From Chlorobiota bacterium (lineage in GTDB: Bacteria; Bacteroidota; Ignavibacteria; Ignavibacteriales; Ignavibacteriaceae): a DNA stretch of 19,935 bases. The notes under the pieces are model-generated. The model did not search any database and was not told the origin of the DNA. It saw only the letters and a list, made by a program, of their open reading frames with translations. The stretch covers positions 1 to 19,935 of the forward strand of contig RHKR01000005.1 in the NCBI GenBank assembly GCA_008363265.1. The letters are read 5' to 3'. Positions 8,319 to 15,067 of this stretch are shown piece by piece. Both the position numbers and the translations under genes were made by a program. The stretch's first letter is position 1. Each line of letters begins with the position of its first letter.

Positions 8319-8789
8319 TTGAGTCTGTTTGATAAGATATTCAAGAAAAAATTCGAAGGCAATTCGCGGGAACTCGACAGGACTTCGGAGGAGTACAAAT
8401 CGAACATCCGTGCGGCCACTGCAGCCCTCCTGGTTCTGATGGCGCACGCTGACGATAGTTTCAGCGAAGTGGAGTATCAGAAGATATCCGCGGTGCTGAA
8501 AAAGAAGTTCAACCTCTCTGAAGGGCAGGTCGACGAGCTTCTTGAGGAATGCAAAAGTCACGTCTATCCTGAAGAGCAGGTTCAGACCACACTCAAGTTC
8601 ATCGACAAGAACTTCTACTTCGATGAGAAGTATGATCTGATGAAGAACCTTTATGCGGTTATGCTTGCCGACTCCGACCTTAGTACCATGGAAATGAAAC
8701 TTTTCACAAAGATCTCCGCGGCTCTTGGGATCAACAAGATCGCCCTTGCGACGATCAGAACTGATGTGGAGAGGGAACTGAATTCCTGA
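8319..8789 (+). CDS. TerB-like tellurite-resistance family protein
   Basis: 156 residues, all-helical, no signal peptide. The core (about 30-150) matches the TerB/DjlA-type fold: AALLVLMAHADDSFSEVEYQKI (35-56, split here only by reading) carries the Asp45-Asp46 pair and Glu50. A second half-repeat has LADSDLSTMEMKLF (116-129). In this family the acidic residues sit in metal-binding loops. Proteins of this size are widespread in Bacteroidota, and very few are tested for tellurite, so the name should not be read as a resistance function. It begins with TTG and is the last gene before the terminator at 8811-8850, 17 nt after malQ. Role unknown; stress or membrane surveillance is a guess from the family. 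Confidence 0.82.
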   Translation: MSLFDKIFKKKFEGNSRELDRTSEEYKSNIRAATAALLVLMAHADDSFSEVEYQKISAVLKKKFNLSEGQVDELLEECKSHVYPEEQVQTTLKFIDKNFYFDEKYDLMKNLYAVMLADSDLSTMEMKLFTKISAALGINKIALATIRTDVERELNS

Positions 8790-8810
8790 AGATATCCGGA
8801 TCATTTTTAA

Positions 8811-8850
8811 CCCGTACCGTGATTGAGTCAATCCATGGTACGGGTTTTCT
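8811..8850 (+). terminator. strong intrinsic terminator of the fabF-malQ-terB operon
   Basis: CCCGTACC (8811-8818) pairs perfectly with GGTACGGG (8837-8844). The apparent loop contains a second perfect stem, GATTG (8821-8825) with CAATC (8829-8833), around AGT. G8819-T8836 and T8820-A8835 can also pair, leaving only C8834 bulged. TTTTCTGTTTTT follows at once. Confidence 0.93.
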
Positions 8851-8890
8851 GTTTTTGAACCATTTCCCACCGGTGTTGTGTTTAGTTTGC

Positions 8891-8896
8891 AGGAGG
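8891..8896 (+). promoter_or_regulatory. ribosome binding site fixing the glutathione peroxidase start
   Basis: AGGAGG lies 8 nt before ATG 8905 (11 before ATG 8908). The open frame begins at a GTG at 8878, but that start would put this site inside the gene and give the signal sequence an unlikely charged extension. Confidence 0.75.
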
Positions 8897-8904
8897 ATAA
8901 AACA

Positions 8905-9510
8905 ATGATGAAATATCTCGGAATAGTTTTCGCGGTCATACTGAACGTCGCTGTAGTGGCTGTTGCCACCAAGGACAAGGGGAGTGAAACCCCCGCACAG
9001 ACAACTTCAAACAACGGACAGATGATGGCAGGAAAGAATCTCGCTGACTTCAAAGTGAAGGATATCAACGGTAAAGAGGTTGATCTTTCTCAGTATAAAG
9101 GAAAGGTTGTACTCGTCGTAAATGTAGCAAGTAAATGCGGCTACACGAGACAGTACACCGGACTTGAAAACATTTACAATAAGTATAAAGACCGCGGTCT
9201 CGTGATCCTTGGCTTCCCGTGCAACGACTTGGGCGGACAGGAGCCCGGCACCAACGAGGAGATCAAAGAGTTCTGCTCAACAAAGTTCTCTGTTACTTTC
9301 CCGCTGATGGACAAAGTTGCTGTTCTCGGTGACTCGAAAGCACCCCTTTTCGCCTGGCTTACGAACAACGAGGTCACCGGTTCAAAAGACATCAAATGGA
9401 ACTTTGAGAAATTCCTGATCAACAAGGATGGTCAAATAGTCGAGAGGTTTGTGAGCAAGGATGAGCCCGAGGGTGAGAAGATCACTTCGGCGATCGAGAA
9501 GCTCCTTTAA
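8905..9510 (+). CDS. glutathione peroxidase family protein, Cys type, exported or membrane-anchored
   Basis: 201 residues. Residues 3-21 are a hydrophobic signal or anchor followed by KDK and a Gly/Ser/Thr/Gln-rich linker, so the catalytic domain (about 45-201) should face the periplasm. The tetrad is complete: peroxidatic Cys78 in NVASKCGYT (cysteine, not selenocysteine), Gln112 in GGQEPG, and Trp165-Asn166 in KWNFEKFLI. Cys124 in EEIKEFC aligns with the resolving cysteine of yeast Gpx3, so by family knowledge the reductant is more likely thioredoxin-like than glutathione. The usual FPCNQF reads FPCNDL here. The TAA stop is the first three bases of an 8-bp repeat array. A thioredoxin-like CKWC protein lies nearby at 12801-13283, but no direct link is shown. 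Confidence 0.93.
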   Translation: MMKYLGIVFAVILNVAVVAVATKDKGSETPAQTTSNNGQMMAGKNLADFKVKDINGKEVDLSQYKGKVVLVVNVASKCGYTRQYTGLENIYNKYKDRGLVILGFPCNDLGGQEPGTNEEIKEFCSTKFSVTFPLMDKVAVLGDSKAPLFAWLTNNEVTGSKDIKWNFEKFLINKDGQIVERFVSKDEPEGEKITSAIEKLL

Positions 9511-9627
9511 GAACTCCGGAACTTCAGAACCCCGGAACCTCAGCAACACCGAAGTACCGAATCGCTGAAGTACTGAAGTACCGAAGTACCGAATCACCGA
9601 AGTACTGAAGTACCGAGGTACTGAACC
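9508..9627. repeat. 8-bp tandem repeat array between convergent genes
   Basis: Fifteen consecutive 8-nt units with no phase slip: TAAGAACT, CCGGAACT, TCAGAACC, CCGGAACC, TCAGCAAC, ACCGAAGT and so on, ending with ACTGAACC. The general form is NYNGAANY; the commonest units are ACCGAAGT and ACTGAAGT. It supplies the TAA stop of the peroxidase (9508-9510) and, on the other strand, the TGA stop (9594-9596) and about the last ten codons of the glycosyltransferase. The unit has no hairpin potential beyond GTAC, so it is not a terminator. Confidence 0.9.
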
Positions 9628-10784
9628 ACTTTTTTGAAATCATGTTGGGATGTTGCCCATAGCCGGGCGGCATCCCCTTTTTGTTTTATGGTGCAGGGGT
9701 TGTCAACGAACTCTTTGATTGCATCAGCTATCGCCCAGGGTGAACCGGGTTCAACCAGTGTACCGCGCTCATCATTGCCGATCTGTTCGGTGGTGCCTCC
9801 GGCATCCGTGCCGATCACGGGGAGGCCAGTCATCATCGCGTCGATCACGGAGAGTGAATACATTTCATTGTGCGTTGGTAGAACAAAAATATCCATTCCC
9901 GCGAGCCACGAAATATAGTCTTTTTGGAATGGGATCAGTTTAAGCCGGTCGGGCATCTCCTTCGCCATGGCCTTCAACCCGTCATACAGTTTCTGCGCCT
10001 GCTCTTCATAGACCGGGTTTCCGGCGTCGTCGGTGTCCTTCACGGTCGGTTCACCCATTATCCAGAACTCTACCTTATTCCGGGTCTCTTCGTCAAGCAA
10101 TTGAAGTGCTTCCGCGAAGATGCCTACGCCCTTGCCTGAGTCGATCCTGCTCATAACGGCCACAACAATTTTTTCTGGCGGTGTTCCCATTTGCCGGCGG
10201 ATGTTCTCCCTCGTACCTGCAGGGATGTTGTAGTTCTCTGTATTTCTTCCGTATCTCACCAGTTTAACCGCACCATCAGGAACGGGGAGGTAGCGCTCAC
10301 ACTCGTTTTTCGAGAACTCCGCCGAGGTGAGCAGCACATCCACCCTACCGTAAATGAACCGGTGGATGGGGTCTTTTTTAGGGCCGGTACCCATGTAAAT
10401 GCCGTGTACATGTTTCACGCGGGTGAAAAGCTTGATCAGCGAACCGGTGAAGACATCATTCCGCGTATGCGAGAAAACAGTTTTAATTCCGTTCCTTTTG
10501 ATGAACGAAGCCAGCCTCAACACTTCAAAGAAAGAAAACTTTGCCCGGGTGGTTGTGGGGATGAAATTTATTCCCTCTTTCACACACGCTTCTTCGATAA
10601 CCGAATGTCTTCTGCCCACCACATAATTGGTCACTCCGGCTCGCTGCAGCTCCACGATCAGATCGCGGACATATAATTCGCGGCCGCCGCGGGAGGGGGA
10701 ATTTATTAAGTGTAGAGTGTTTAGTGTGGAGGGTATGGTGTTTGGGGTGGAGTTGGATGGTTGAGGGTTGAGGGATGAGTCCAT
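9594..10784 (-). CDS. GT4-family glycosyltransferase with repeat-derived termini
   Basis: 396 residues, GT-B fold. Transfers a sugar from an activated nucleotide sugar to an unidentified acceptor, probably in surface polysaccharide or glycolipid synthesis. The N-terminal Rossmann half begins at TLHLINSPSRGGRELYVRDL (23-42). The C-terminal half has the donor-site MSRIDSGKG (211-219) and NEMYSLSVIDAMMTGLPVIG (306-325); the second acidic residue of the usual E-x7-E is Asp here. No transmembrane segment is seen. Residues 3-26 come from a 7-bp repeat array and the last ten from an 8-bp array. The only start codon before the conserved first strand is ATG 10784, so the odd N-terminus is not an obvious start error. 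It begins 2 nt after the stop of the upstream coiled-coil gene and is likely translationally coupled to it. Confidence 0.9.
   Translation of the reverse strand: MDSSLNPQPSNSTPNTIPSTLNTLHLINSPSRGGRELYVRDLIVELQRAGVTNYVVGRRHSVIEEACVKEGINFIPTTTRAKFSFFEVLRLASFIKRNGIKTVFSHTRNDVFTGSLIKLFTRVKHVHGIYMGTGPKKDPIHRFIYGRVDVLLTSAEFSKNECERYLPVPDGAVKLVRYGRNTENYNIPAGTRENIRRQMGTPPEKIVVAVMSRIDSGKGVGIFAEALQLLDEETRNKVEFWIMGEPTVKDTDDAGNPVYEEQAQKLYDGLKAMAKEMPDRLKLIPFQKDYISWLAGMDIFVLPTHNEMYSLSVIDAMMTGLPVIGTDAGGTTEQIGNDERGTLVEPGSPWAIADAIKEFVDNPCTIKQKGDAARLWATSQHDFKKVVQYLGTSVLR
10707..10777. repeat. 7-bp degenerate tandem array forming the 5' end of the glycosyltransferase gene
   Basis: Ten units on the + strand: TAAGTGT, AGAGTGT, TTAGTGT, GGAGGGT, ATGGTGT, TTGGGGT, GGAGTTG, GATGGTTG (8 nt), AGGGTTG, AGGGATG. 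The strand bias is extreme (G/T on +, C/A on -). Read on the minus strand it encodes the Asn/Pro/Ser/Thr-rich residues 3-26. It is unlike the 8-bp family in sequence and period. Confidence 0.75.
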
Positions 10785-10786
10785 TA

Positions 10787-12733
10787 TTAGATGGGGAGGT
10801 ACTTCTTGATCTCGGTGATCACGATGTCGGGGGAGAGGGGTTTGTAAATAATTCCGGTGGCACCCGCATCCATGGCGAGGAGCTGGAGGTTTTCATCAGG
10901 GGCCTCGAGCATCGCGAAGATCGGGATGGTCTTGTATACATTGGAAGCGCGCATCCGTTCGATTATCTCGATCGGCGACATGCCGGGGAGGTTAAGATCG
11001 AAGAAAGCGAGATCATAAGGTTCTGATTTAAGGGCTTCGAAGGCATCCGATCCTGACTCTGCAAGATCGAGTTCAACCCTTCCGCCGGAGAGTATCGACC
11101 GCAGGTCATCGAGCGCGGCCCGGCTTGAGTCGGCATAAATAGCTTTGATCACCTCGTCTGCAGCCACTGACGCCGGTTTGAACTCCCTTGTGCCGGTGTC
11201 TTCCTGATAATCGTCCTCTTCCTCGTAGGTTTCCTTTGCTCTCTGGCGGCGCTGTGACTCCTGACGCGCCTTCCTGATCTTAAGTATCTCGGTGAACTTC
11301 TTCCTGAGCGCGGTGATCGTATCCTGAAGCGACTGCACATTTTCCTGTGAATTGGTTAGATCGGCGCTGAGTGATTTCTGAAGATCGAGTATCTGTCGCA
11401 GATCGCTCTCATACTCATCACGAAGTGCTTCGAGGGAAGCGAGTTCACGGTCGATGTCCCTGAGTTTCCGTGTGCGTATCTCGATGATACCTTTCAGGTT
11501 AACCGCTTCGATCTTCCGTGCCTGGAGGTGTTCGAGGAGTTCCTGATATTCACCGTAGCTTTCAGAGTAAACCTTGTTCTTTTCGGCAAGTTGCTGATTC
11601 AGGCGTGTAATATTTTCAATTATCGCCTCTTTGGAGCCGGTAAGGCCCTGGATCGATCCTCTGATCTGTTCCAGAAGCCCGGAGGTCACCTGCCGCTCAT
11701 CGTTCAGTCTGTCAACCTGCCGGGTGAGGAGCTGCACTTCGGCGTCGAGTGCCGAAGCCTTTGAGGAGAGTGTTTCCACCCTTTTGTTCAGCGAAGTTGA
11801 TTCATCCTGCAGGTTATCCCGTTCGATCTTGAGCATCGCCACTTTTTTCTCATTCTCATTCAGCTCTTCGATAAGCTGGTCAGTGGCGGCGGATATCTTT
11901 GAATATCTGATTTTTGATTCAGAAAGTTCACGGTCAAGGATGGCGAGCCTCTCCTGCCTCTGTTTGATCGCATCGTCGAGTTCTATCCTCATCTGCATCA
12001 GGTCTCTTTCGATCGCCACCTTTTCCTGGATGACGTGTTGCTCGAAGAGTGTCCTTTGCCCGATCATCTCGTTCCTGATCTTGTTTATATCCTCGATCAG
12101 GTTTCTTTTCATTTGTTCGAGGTCTCTTATCTCAAACTCAAGGTCGGCCCTGTGTTTCAGGGCATCCTGTACCCGGTCGTTCACTTCATCGAATCTTACA
12201 CGCAGGGTTTCAAGGTTTGAGAATTTTTCCTTCTCATACTTAAGCTGCTCTATCTCTTCCTGAAGGCTGATCAGACCGGTTCTTTTGGCCGATTCCTCTT
12301 CGCGTAGAATCGCAAGGCCCTTGTCGTATTCCTCATACTCGAGCCGGGCGGCTTCCATTCTGCCGAGTACCGCAGTCAGTTCACGTGCCGCAGCGTCAGC
12401 ATGCGTCTGTTTTTCGAGGATATCAGCGTCCAGTTCCTTTACCAGCCGCGATTTCTCGTTATACTCGGTTACAGCCTCGCGGCGGTTCTCCTCCATCCTG
12501 TCGAGTTCGCTTTTCTTTGAGAAGAGGAGGATGCTGAGGTCGGATTCCTCATTTCTGAGCCGTGAGACTTTGGTGGAGAGGTCGGTTAGATCATATCTGA
12601 GGGAGTCGATCTCGTTATTTACCCGGAGCAGTTCGCCGTTGGCGGCCTCAAGCCCGTCGTACCGGCTCTGCAGTTCCTCATGTTGGGCGAGGAGTTCTTC
12701 GAGTTCTTTTTTATAATTTCTAAACAGACTCAA
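10787..12733 (-). CDS. long coiled-coil protein with C-terminal response-regulator receiver domain
   Basis: 648 residues. About 1-490 are almost uninterrupted Glu/Lys/Arg/Leu-rich coiled coil of SMC/myosin-like composition, with no Walker motifs, so it is not an ATPase. A charged acidic linker (EEEDDY near 500) leads to a CheY-like receiver at 528-648: Asp535 in YADSS, candidate phospho-acceptor Asp579 in AFFDLNLPG, and Lys631 in IIYKPLSP. The Thr/Ser switch position reads AMLEAP (607-612) and only one of the two N-terminal acidic residues remains, so phosphorylation switching may be altered. This could be a cytoplasmic scaffold whose assembly is set by a kinase. It precedes a glycosyltransferase by 2 nt, suggesting polar or surface-polysaccharide organisation. 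No ribosome site is evident at ATG 12733. Confidence 0.87.
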   Translation of the reverse strand: MSLFRNYKKELEELLAQHEELQSRYDGLEAANGELLRVNNEIDSLRYDLTDLSTKVSRLRNEESDLSILLFSKKSELDRMEENRREAVTEYNEKSRLVKELDADILEKQTHADAAARELTAVLGRMEAARLEYEEYDKGLAILREEESAKRTGLISLQEEIEQLKYEKEKFSNLETLRVRFDEVNDRVQDALKHRADLEFEIRDLEQMKRNLIEDINKIRNEMIGQRTLFEQHVIQEKVAIERDLMQMRIELDDAIKQRQERLAILDRELSESKIRYSKISAATDQLIEELNENEKKVAMLKIERDNLQDESTSLNKRVETLSSKASALDAEVQLLTRQVDRLNDERQVTSGLLEQIRGSIQGLTGSKEAIIENITRLNQQLAEKNKVYSESYGEYQELLEHLQARKIEAVNLKGIIEIRTRKLRDIDRELASLEALRDEYESDLRQILDLQKSLSADLTNSQENVQSLQDTITALRKKFTEILKIRKARQESQRRQRAKETYEEEDDYQEDTGTREFKPASVAADEVIKAIYADSSRAALDDLRSILSGGRVELDLAESGSDAFEALKSEPYDLAFFDLNLPGMSPIEIIERMRASNVYKTIPIFAMLEAPDENLQLLAMDAGATGIIYKPLSPDIVITEIKKYLPI

Positions 12734-12800
12734 TCAGCAACAGATGAAATATGATCTAAAAAGGTTCAAACTACACGATACATGCCGGAAATCTTGCCGG

Positions 12801-13283
12801 TCACGGTTTATATTTTGCTACAAATTCGAGGAATTTAGCCTTCGAGTAGCCGTTTCCCTCTTCAAGTTCCGCGGTATTCTGCGAATGGAGGAGAGAGCCG
12901 TCAGAATTGAGTACGAAGAAGTGGGGGTAACCTTCAACCTTCGGGTACCTCGAGAGGAAGTCCTCGTTTTTGTTCTCCTTGCTGTAGTTTACCTTCAGCA
13001 TGATGAACGATGAGTGAAGTGCTTCCTTCACTTCGGCGTTTTTCTCGATGAACTCATCCAGCCAGTGGCACCACTTGCACCATTCGCCTCCTATATCAAG
13101 AATTATCCTTTTATTGGCCGCGGTAGCGGTTTTCACCACTTCCTGAAGGTCTTTAGCGGGGTCTTTAGCGGGATCGAACTTCTCTCTCTGATGTTCCGCC
13201 GACTGGGCGAAAACGGTCATACCGAGTAGAACGGCGAGTACCAGAAAATATCTGAAATAGCAGATCCATTTACTGCTGCACAT
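12801..13283 (-). CDS. exported thioredoxin-like protein with CKWC active site
   Basis: 160 residues. A hydrophobic signal (about 10-27, ending FAQSAE) indicates export to the periplasm or lipid-side anchoring. The thioredoxin fold runs from about 45: the redox motif is GEWCKWCHW (66-74) with Cys69 and Cys72, and the cis-proline is Pro120 in VEGYPHFFVL. The WCxWCH form is typical of thioredoxin_7/DsbD-gamma-like and DUF255-type proteins rather than classical WCGPC thioredoxin, so it is probably a periplasmic disulfide reductase or chaperone. Residues 37-45 contain a perfect doubling, DPAKDPAKD, from a 12-bp tandem duplication at 13149-13172. It is encoded 67 nt upstream of the coiled-coil gene on the same strand, and may share its transcript. 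Confidence 0.88.
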   Translation of the reverse strand: MCSSKWICYFRYFLVLAVLLGMTVFAQSAEHQREKFDPAKDPAKDLQEVVKTATAANKRIILDIGGEWCKWCHWLDEFIEKNAEVKEALHSSFIMLKVNYSKENKNEDFLSRYPKVEGYPHFFVLNSDGSLLHSQNTAELEEGNGYSKAKFLEFVAKYKP

Positions 13284-13325
13284 AATTCACCAATTTTTTA
13301 ATTCATCAACACAATTTATGAAAAA

Positions 13326-13335
13326 TTAACGTTAA
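13326..13335. promoter_or_regulatory. perfect 10-bp palindrome in the divergent intergenic region
   Basis: TTAACGTTAA lies in the 156-bp gap between the minus-strand thioredoxin-like gene and the plus-strand virion cluster, 43 nt before the start of the former. It could be an operator. AT-rich intergenic DNA makes chance palindromes of this size plausible. Confidence 0.25.
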
Positions 13336-13385
13336 CATAAAGTTTTTATCCCGTTTACAACAGGTACACGTGCAAATCTTTCAAC

Positions 13386-13416
13386 TTGAGACCCCCTTTT
13401 CCACGAATTAATTTTG
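13386..13416 (+). promoter_or_regulatory. Bacteroidota-type promoter of the virion gene cluster
   Basis: TTG at 13386-13388, then 20 nt, then TAATTTTG at 13409-13416, an exact match to the -7 consensus TAnnTTTG. Transcription would start near 13422, leaving a leader of about 18 nt before ATG 13440. This is the best promoter match in the window. Confidence 0.65.
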
Positions 13417-13439
13417 CAGCGTAAATAACGGGTAATTTT

Positions 13440-13850
13440 ATGAACGAACAGGAAATGAAACAACTATTCAGTGAACTTCTCACAACAGCCGCCGGAATGA
13501 AGGCTTCGGAAGTGCGGGCTGACCTCGAATCAACTCTCGGAGCACCCAACGCGGCGGAACTTCTTGCCGGCTGGGAGCAGGAGAATCCGGGCTATTTCGA
13601 AGTGCTGGCAGCCGATCCCGCCGCGCTCGCCCTTCAGCTTAAGAAGTTCAGTGAGAACAGGAAAACCGCGGAAGAGCTGGAAAGGCTCAGAATGGAGGCA
13701 GGTGAAGAGGTAATACGGAAAGTGAAAGAGACCCTGAAGAGGGTCGAAAAGCTCAGGCCCCCGGTCGAAACGGGGAGCAGGGCAAGAAACGGCAGTGAGG
13801 GAGGGAACCGTCTCCTTCGGAACATTATAAAATCAATAACAAACCAATGA
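13440..13850 (+). CDS. hypothetical protein, possible capsid scaffold
   Basis: 136 residues, not matched to a named family. It is helical and charged, with Ala/Glu-rich helices at about 1-60 and a Glu/Lys coiled-coil segment (about 70-110, SENRKTAEELERLRMEAGEE). The C-terminal tail is basic and Gly/Asn-rich, ending NRLLRNIIKSITNQ. Many phage scaffolds are small, helical, encoded just upstream of the capsid gene and bind the shell through a basic C-terminal helix; those features all fit here, but this is inference from position and composition. It is the first gene after the promoter at 13386-13416, starts at ATG 13440 with no clear ribosome site, and ends 7 nt before the capsid gene. Confidence 0.7.
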   Translation: MNEQEMKQLFSELLTTAAGMKASEVRADLESTLGAPNAAELLAGWEQENPGYFEVLAADPAALALQLKKFSENRKTAEELERLRMEAGEEVIRKVKETLKRVEKLRPPVETGSRARNGSEGGNRLLRNIIKSITNQ

Positions 13851-13857
13851 GGTAAAC

Positions 13858-15051
13858 ATGGCTTACGAGTCGATTAACCAGGGAGTTATCTCCTCAGGTA
13901 CAATGAACGCCGCCAACGCGGTCCCTGATGTCGAGAAAATTCTCTATCTGATGAAACCCTACCAGACACCACTCCTTCAGTATCTCTGGTTCTCCGGAAG
14001 GAAGAGCAAGGAGGTAAGGAGTCCGTTCGCGAAGTTTTCGTGGTTTGAAAGCGAGCTCTATCCCCACCAGACCACCACAAAGACGGTGATAAATGCCTCC
14101 GGCACTCCGGCCACACTGGTGCTCACCACGGCAAACTGCAACTCGATCACGATCTTCAATACCGATGATATCGTTCTGATCGAAGAGACCGACCAAATGG
14201 CTTACGTTTCCACCAAGAACACTTCTCAGGTGGTTCTCTCCCACATCGACGGCACCACATCGCTCACATCACTCCAGACAGAGGGGTGCTATCTGAAGAT
14301 AATCGGATCGAGGAACACCGAATACTCGGGCGTCAGAACCGCGGTCAGCGTGAAGGAAGTTGAGAAGTTCAACTACCTGAACATCTTCAGTGAGAGCGTT
14401 GCAACCACGGGCAGGCACCAGGCGGGTGAGACCTACACTGATGGGGTCGAGCACGCCGCCCTCGTCGCGAAAAAGATCGAGGAGATGAAGCTTCAGGCCG
14501 AACGCTACTTCCTCTTCGCCCCCTCACAGGGTTACGCCACTTCGGGCAACTACCGCACCACATGGGGGCACGGTTTCCTCGGAAGGATACAGACCCACGT
14601 GAACAGTTACTCACCCACACTTGATGAGGACACGTTTGACGATCACCTGAGGGAGGTTTTCGAGAAAGGCTCCAACCGCAAGATCCACATGTGCGGCAGC
14701 GGTCAGCTCACCGAGATCAACAAATTCGTCAAGTCACGCTACGAGATCAACCCCAACCCCGTTACCAGCATTTACGGTGTGAACGTGCGCGAGTACCTTA
14801 CGCCGTTCGGAACGGTCGATCTGATCTGGAACCCGATGATGGACGGCAAGTTCACCAACTACGGCTTCACGATCGATGCCGACAAGGTCAGACTCCGTTA
14901 CATGGCGAACGACAAGAAAGGGAGCCGCAAGTTCAGGATCGAGGAGGGCGTTGAAACCCCCGGAGTCGATGGCACAACCACCAAACTCCTCATGGACCTC
15001 GGCATCGAGATACACAATGAAGAATGCCATGGGATACTTATGAGAACCTAA
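13858..15051 (+). CDS. major capsid protein, SU10-like (DUF5309 type, HK97 fold)
   Basis: 397 residues. The N-terminal segment DVEKILYLMKPYQTPLLQYL (24-43), followed by FAKFSWFESELYP (57-69), is the signature opening of the SU10-type capsid family. A beta-rich stretch at about 80-155 resembles the inserted domain of this group. The long helix EHAALVAKKIEEMKLQAE (198-215), the GFLGRIQTHV phrase (239-248) and the C-terminal half with VREYLTPFGTVDLIWNP (310-326) fit the P and A domains of an HK97-fold subunit. No protease gene is seen next to it, so maturation cleavage is doubtful. GAGG at 13849-13852 precedes the ATG. Its stop is followed at once by a GC palindrome and an 8-bp repeat array. Confidence 0.87.
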   Translation: MAYESINQGVISSGTMNAANAVPDVEKILYLMKPYQTPLLQYLWFSGRKSKEVRSPFAKFSWFESELYPHQTTTKTVINASGTPATLVLTTANCNSITIFNTDDIVLIEETDQMAYVSTKNTSQVVLSHIDGTTSLTSLQTEGCYLKIIGSRNTEYSGVRTAVSVKEVEKFNYLNIFSESVATTGRHQAGETYTDGVEHAALVAKKIEEMKLQAERYFLFAPSQGYATSGNYRTTWGHGFLGRIQTHVNSYSPTLDEDTFDDHLREVFEKGSNRKIHMCGSGQLTEINKFVKSRYEINPNPVTSIYGVNVREYLTPFGTVDLIWNPMMDGKFTNYGFTIDADKVRLRYMANDKKGSRKFRIEEGVETPGVDGTTTKLLMDLGIEIHNEECHGILMRT

Positions 15052-15052
15052 G

Positions 15053-15066
15053 TGCGCCGCGGCGCA
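15053..15066. repeat. 14-bp perfect palindrome after the capsid gene (left)
   Basis: TGCGCCGCGGCGCA reads the same on both strands and starts one base after the capsid stop codon. It shares the core GCCGCGGC with the palindrome at 15114-15127. No T run follows, so it is not a standard terminator. Confidence 0.9.
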
Positions 15067-15067
15067 T

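Noticed and set aside
8319..8789. Tellurite resistance function for the TerB-like gene
   Set aside because: No other ter genes are present; the family name alone does not support the phenotype.
8883..8889. TAGTTTG resembling a -7 element before the peroxidase gene
   Set aside because: It is one base short of TAnnTTTG, has no TTTG 19-21 nt upstream, and would start transcription at or past the ribosome site.
8878..8904. GTG start nine codons upstream of the peroxidase ATG
   Set aside because: It would place the AGGAGG site inside the gene and a charged stretch before the signal sequence.
8298..9068. 256-codon minus-strand open frame
   Set aside because: It covers the whole TerB-like gene and the terminator, starts within the peroxidase gene, and has no family likeness.
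9508..9627. CRISPR array or intrinsic terminator
   Set aside because: Units are 8 nt with no spacers, and there is no stem followed by a T run.
12285..12716. Ser/Arg-rich plus-strand open frame opposite the coiled-coil gene
   Set aside because: A compositional shadow of Glu/Leu/Arg codons on the other strand.
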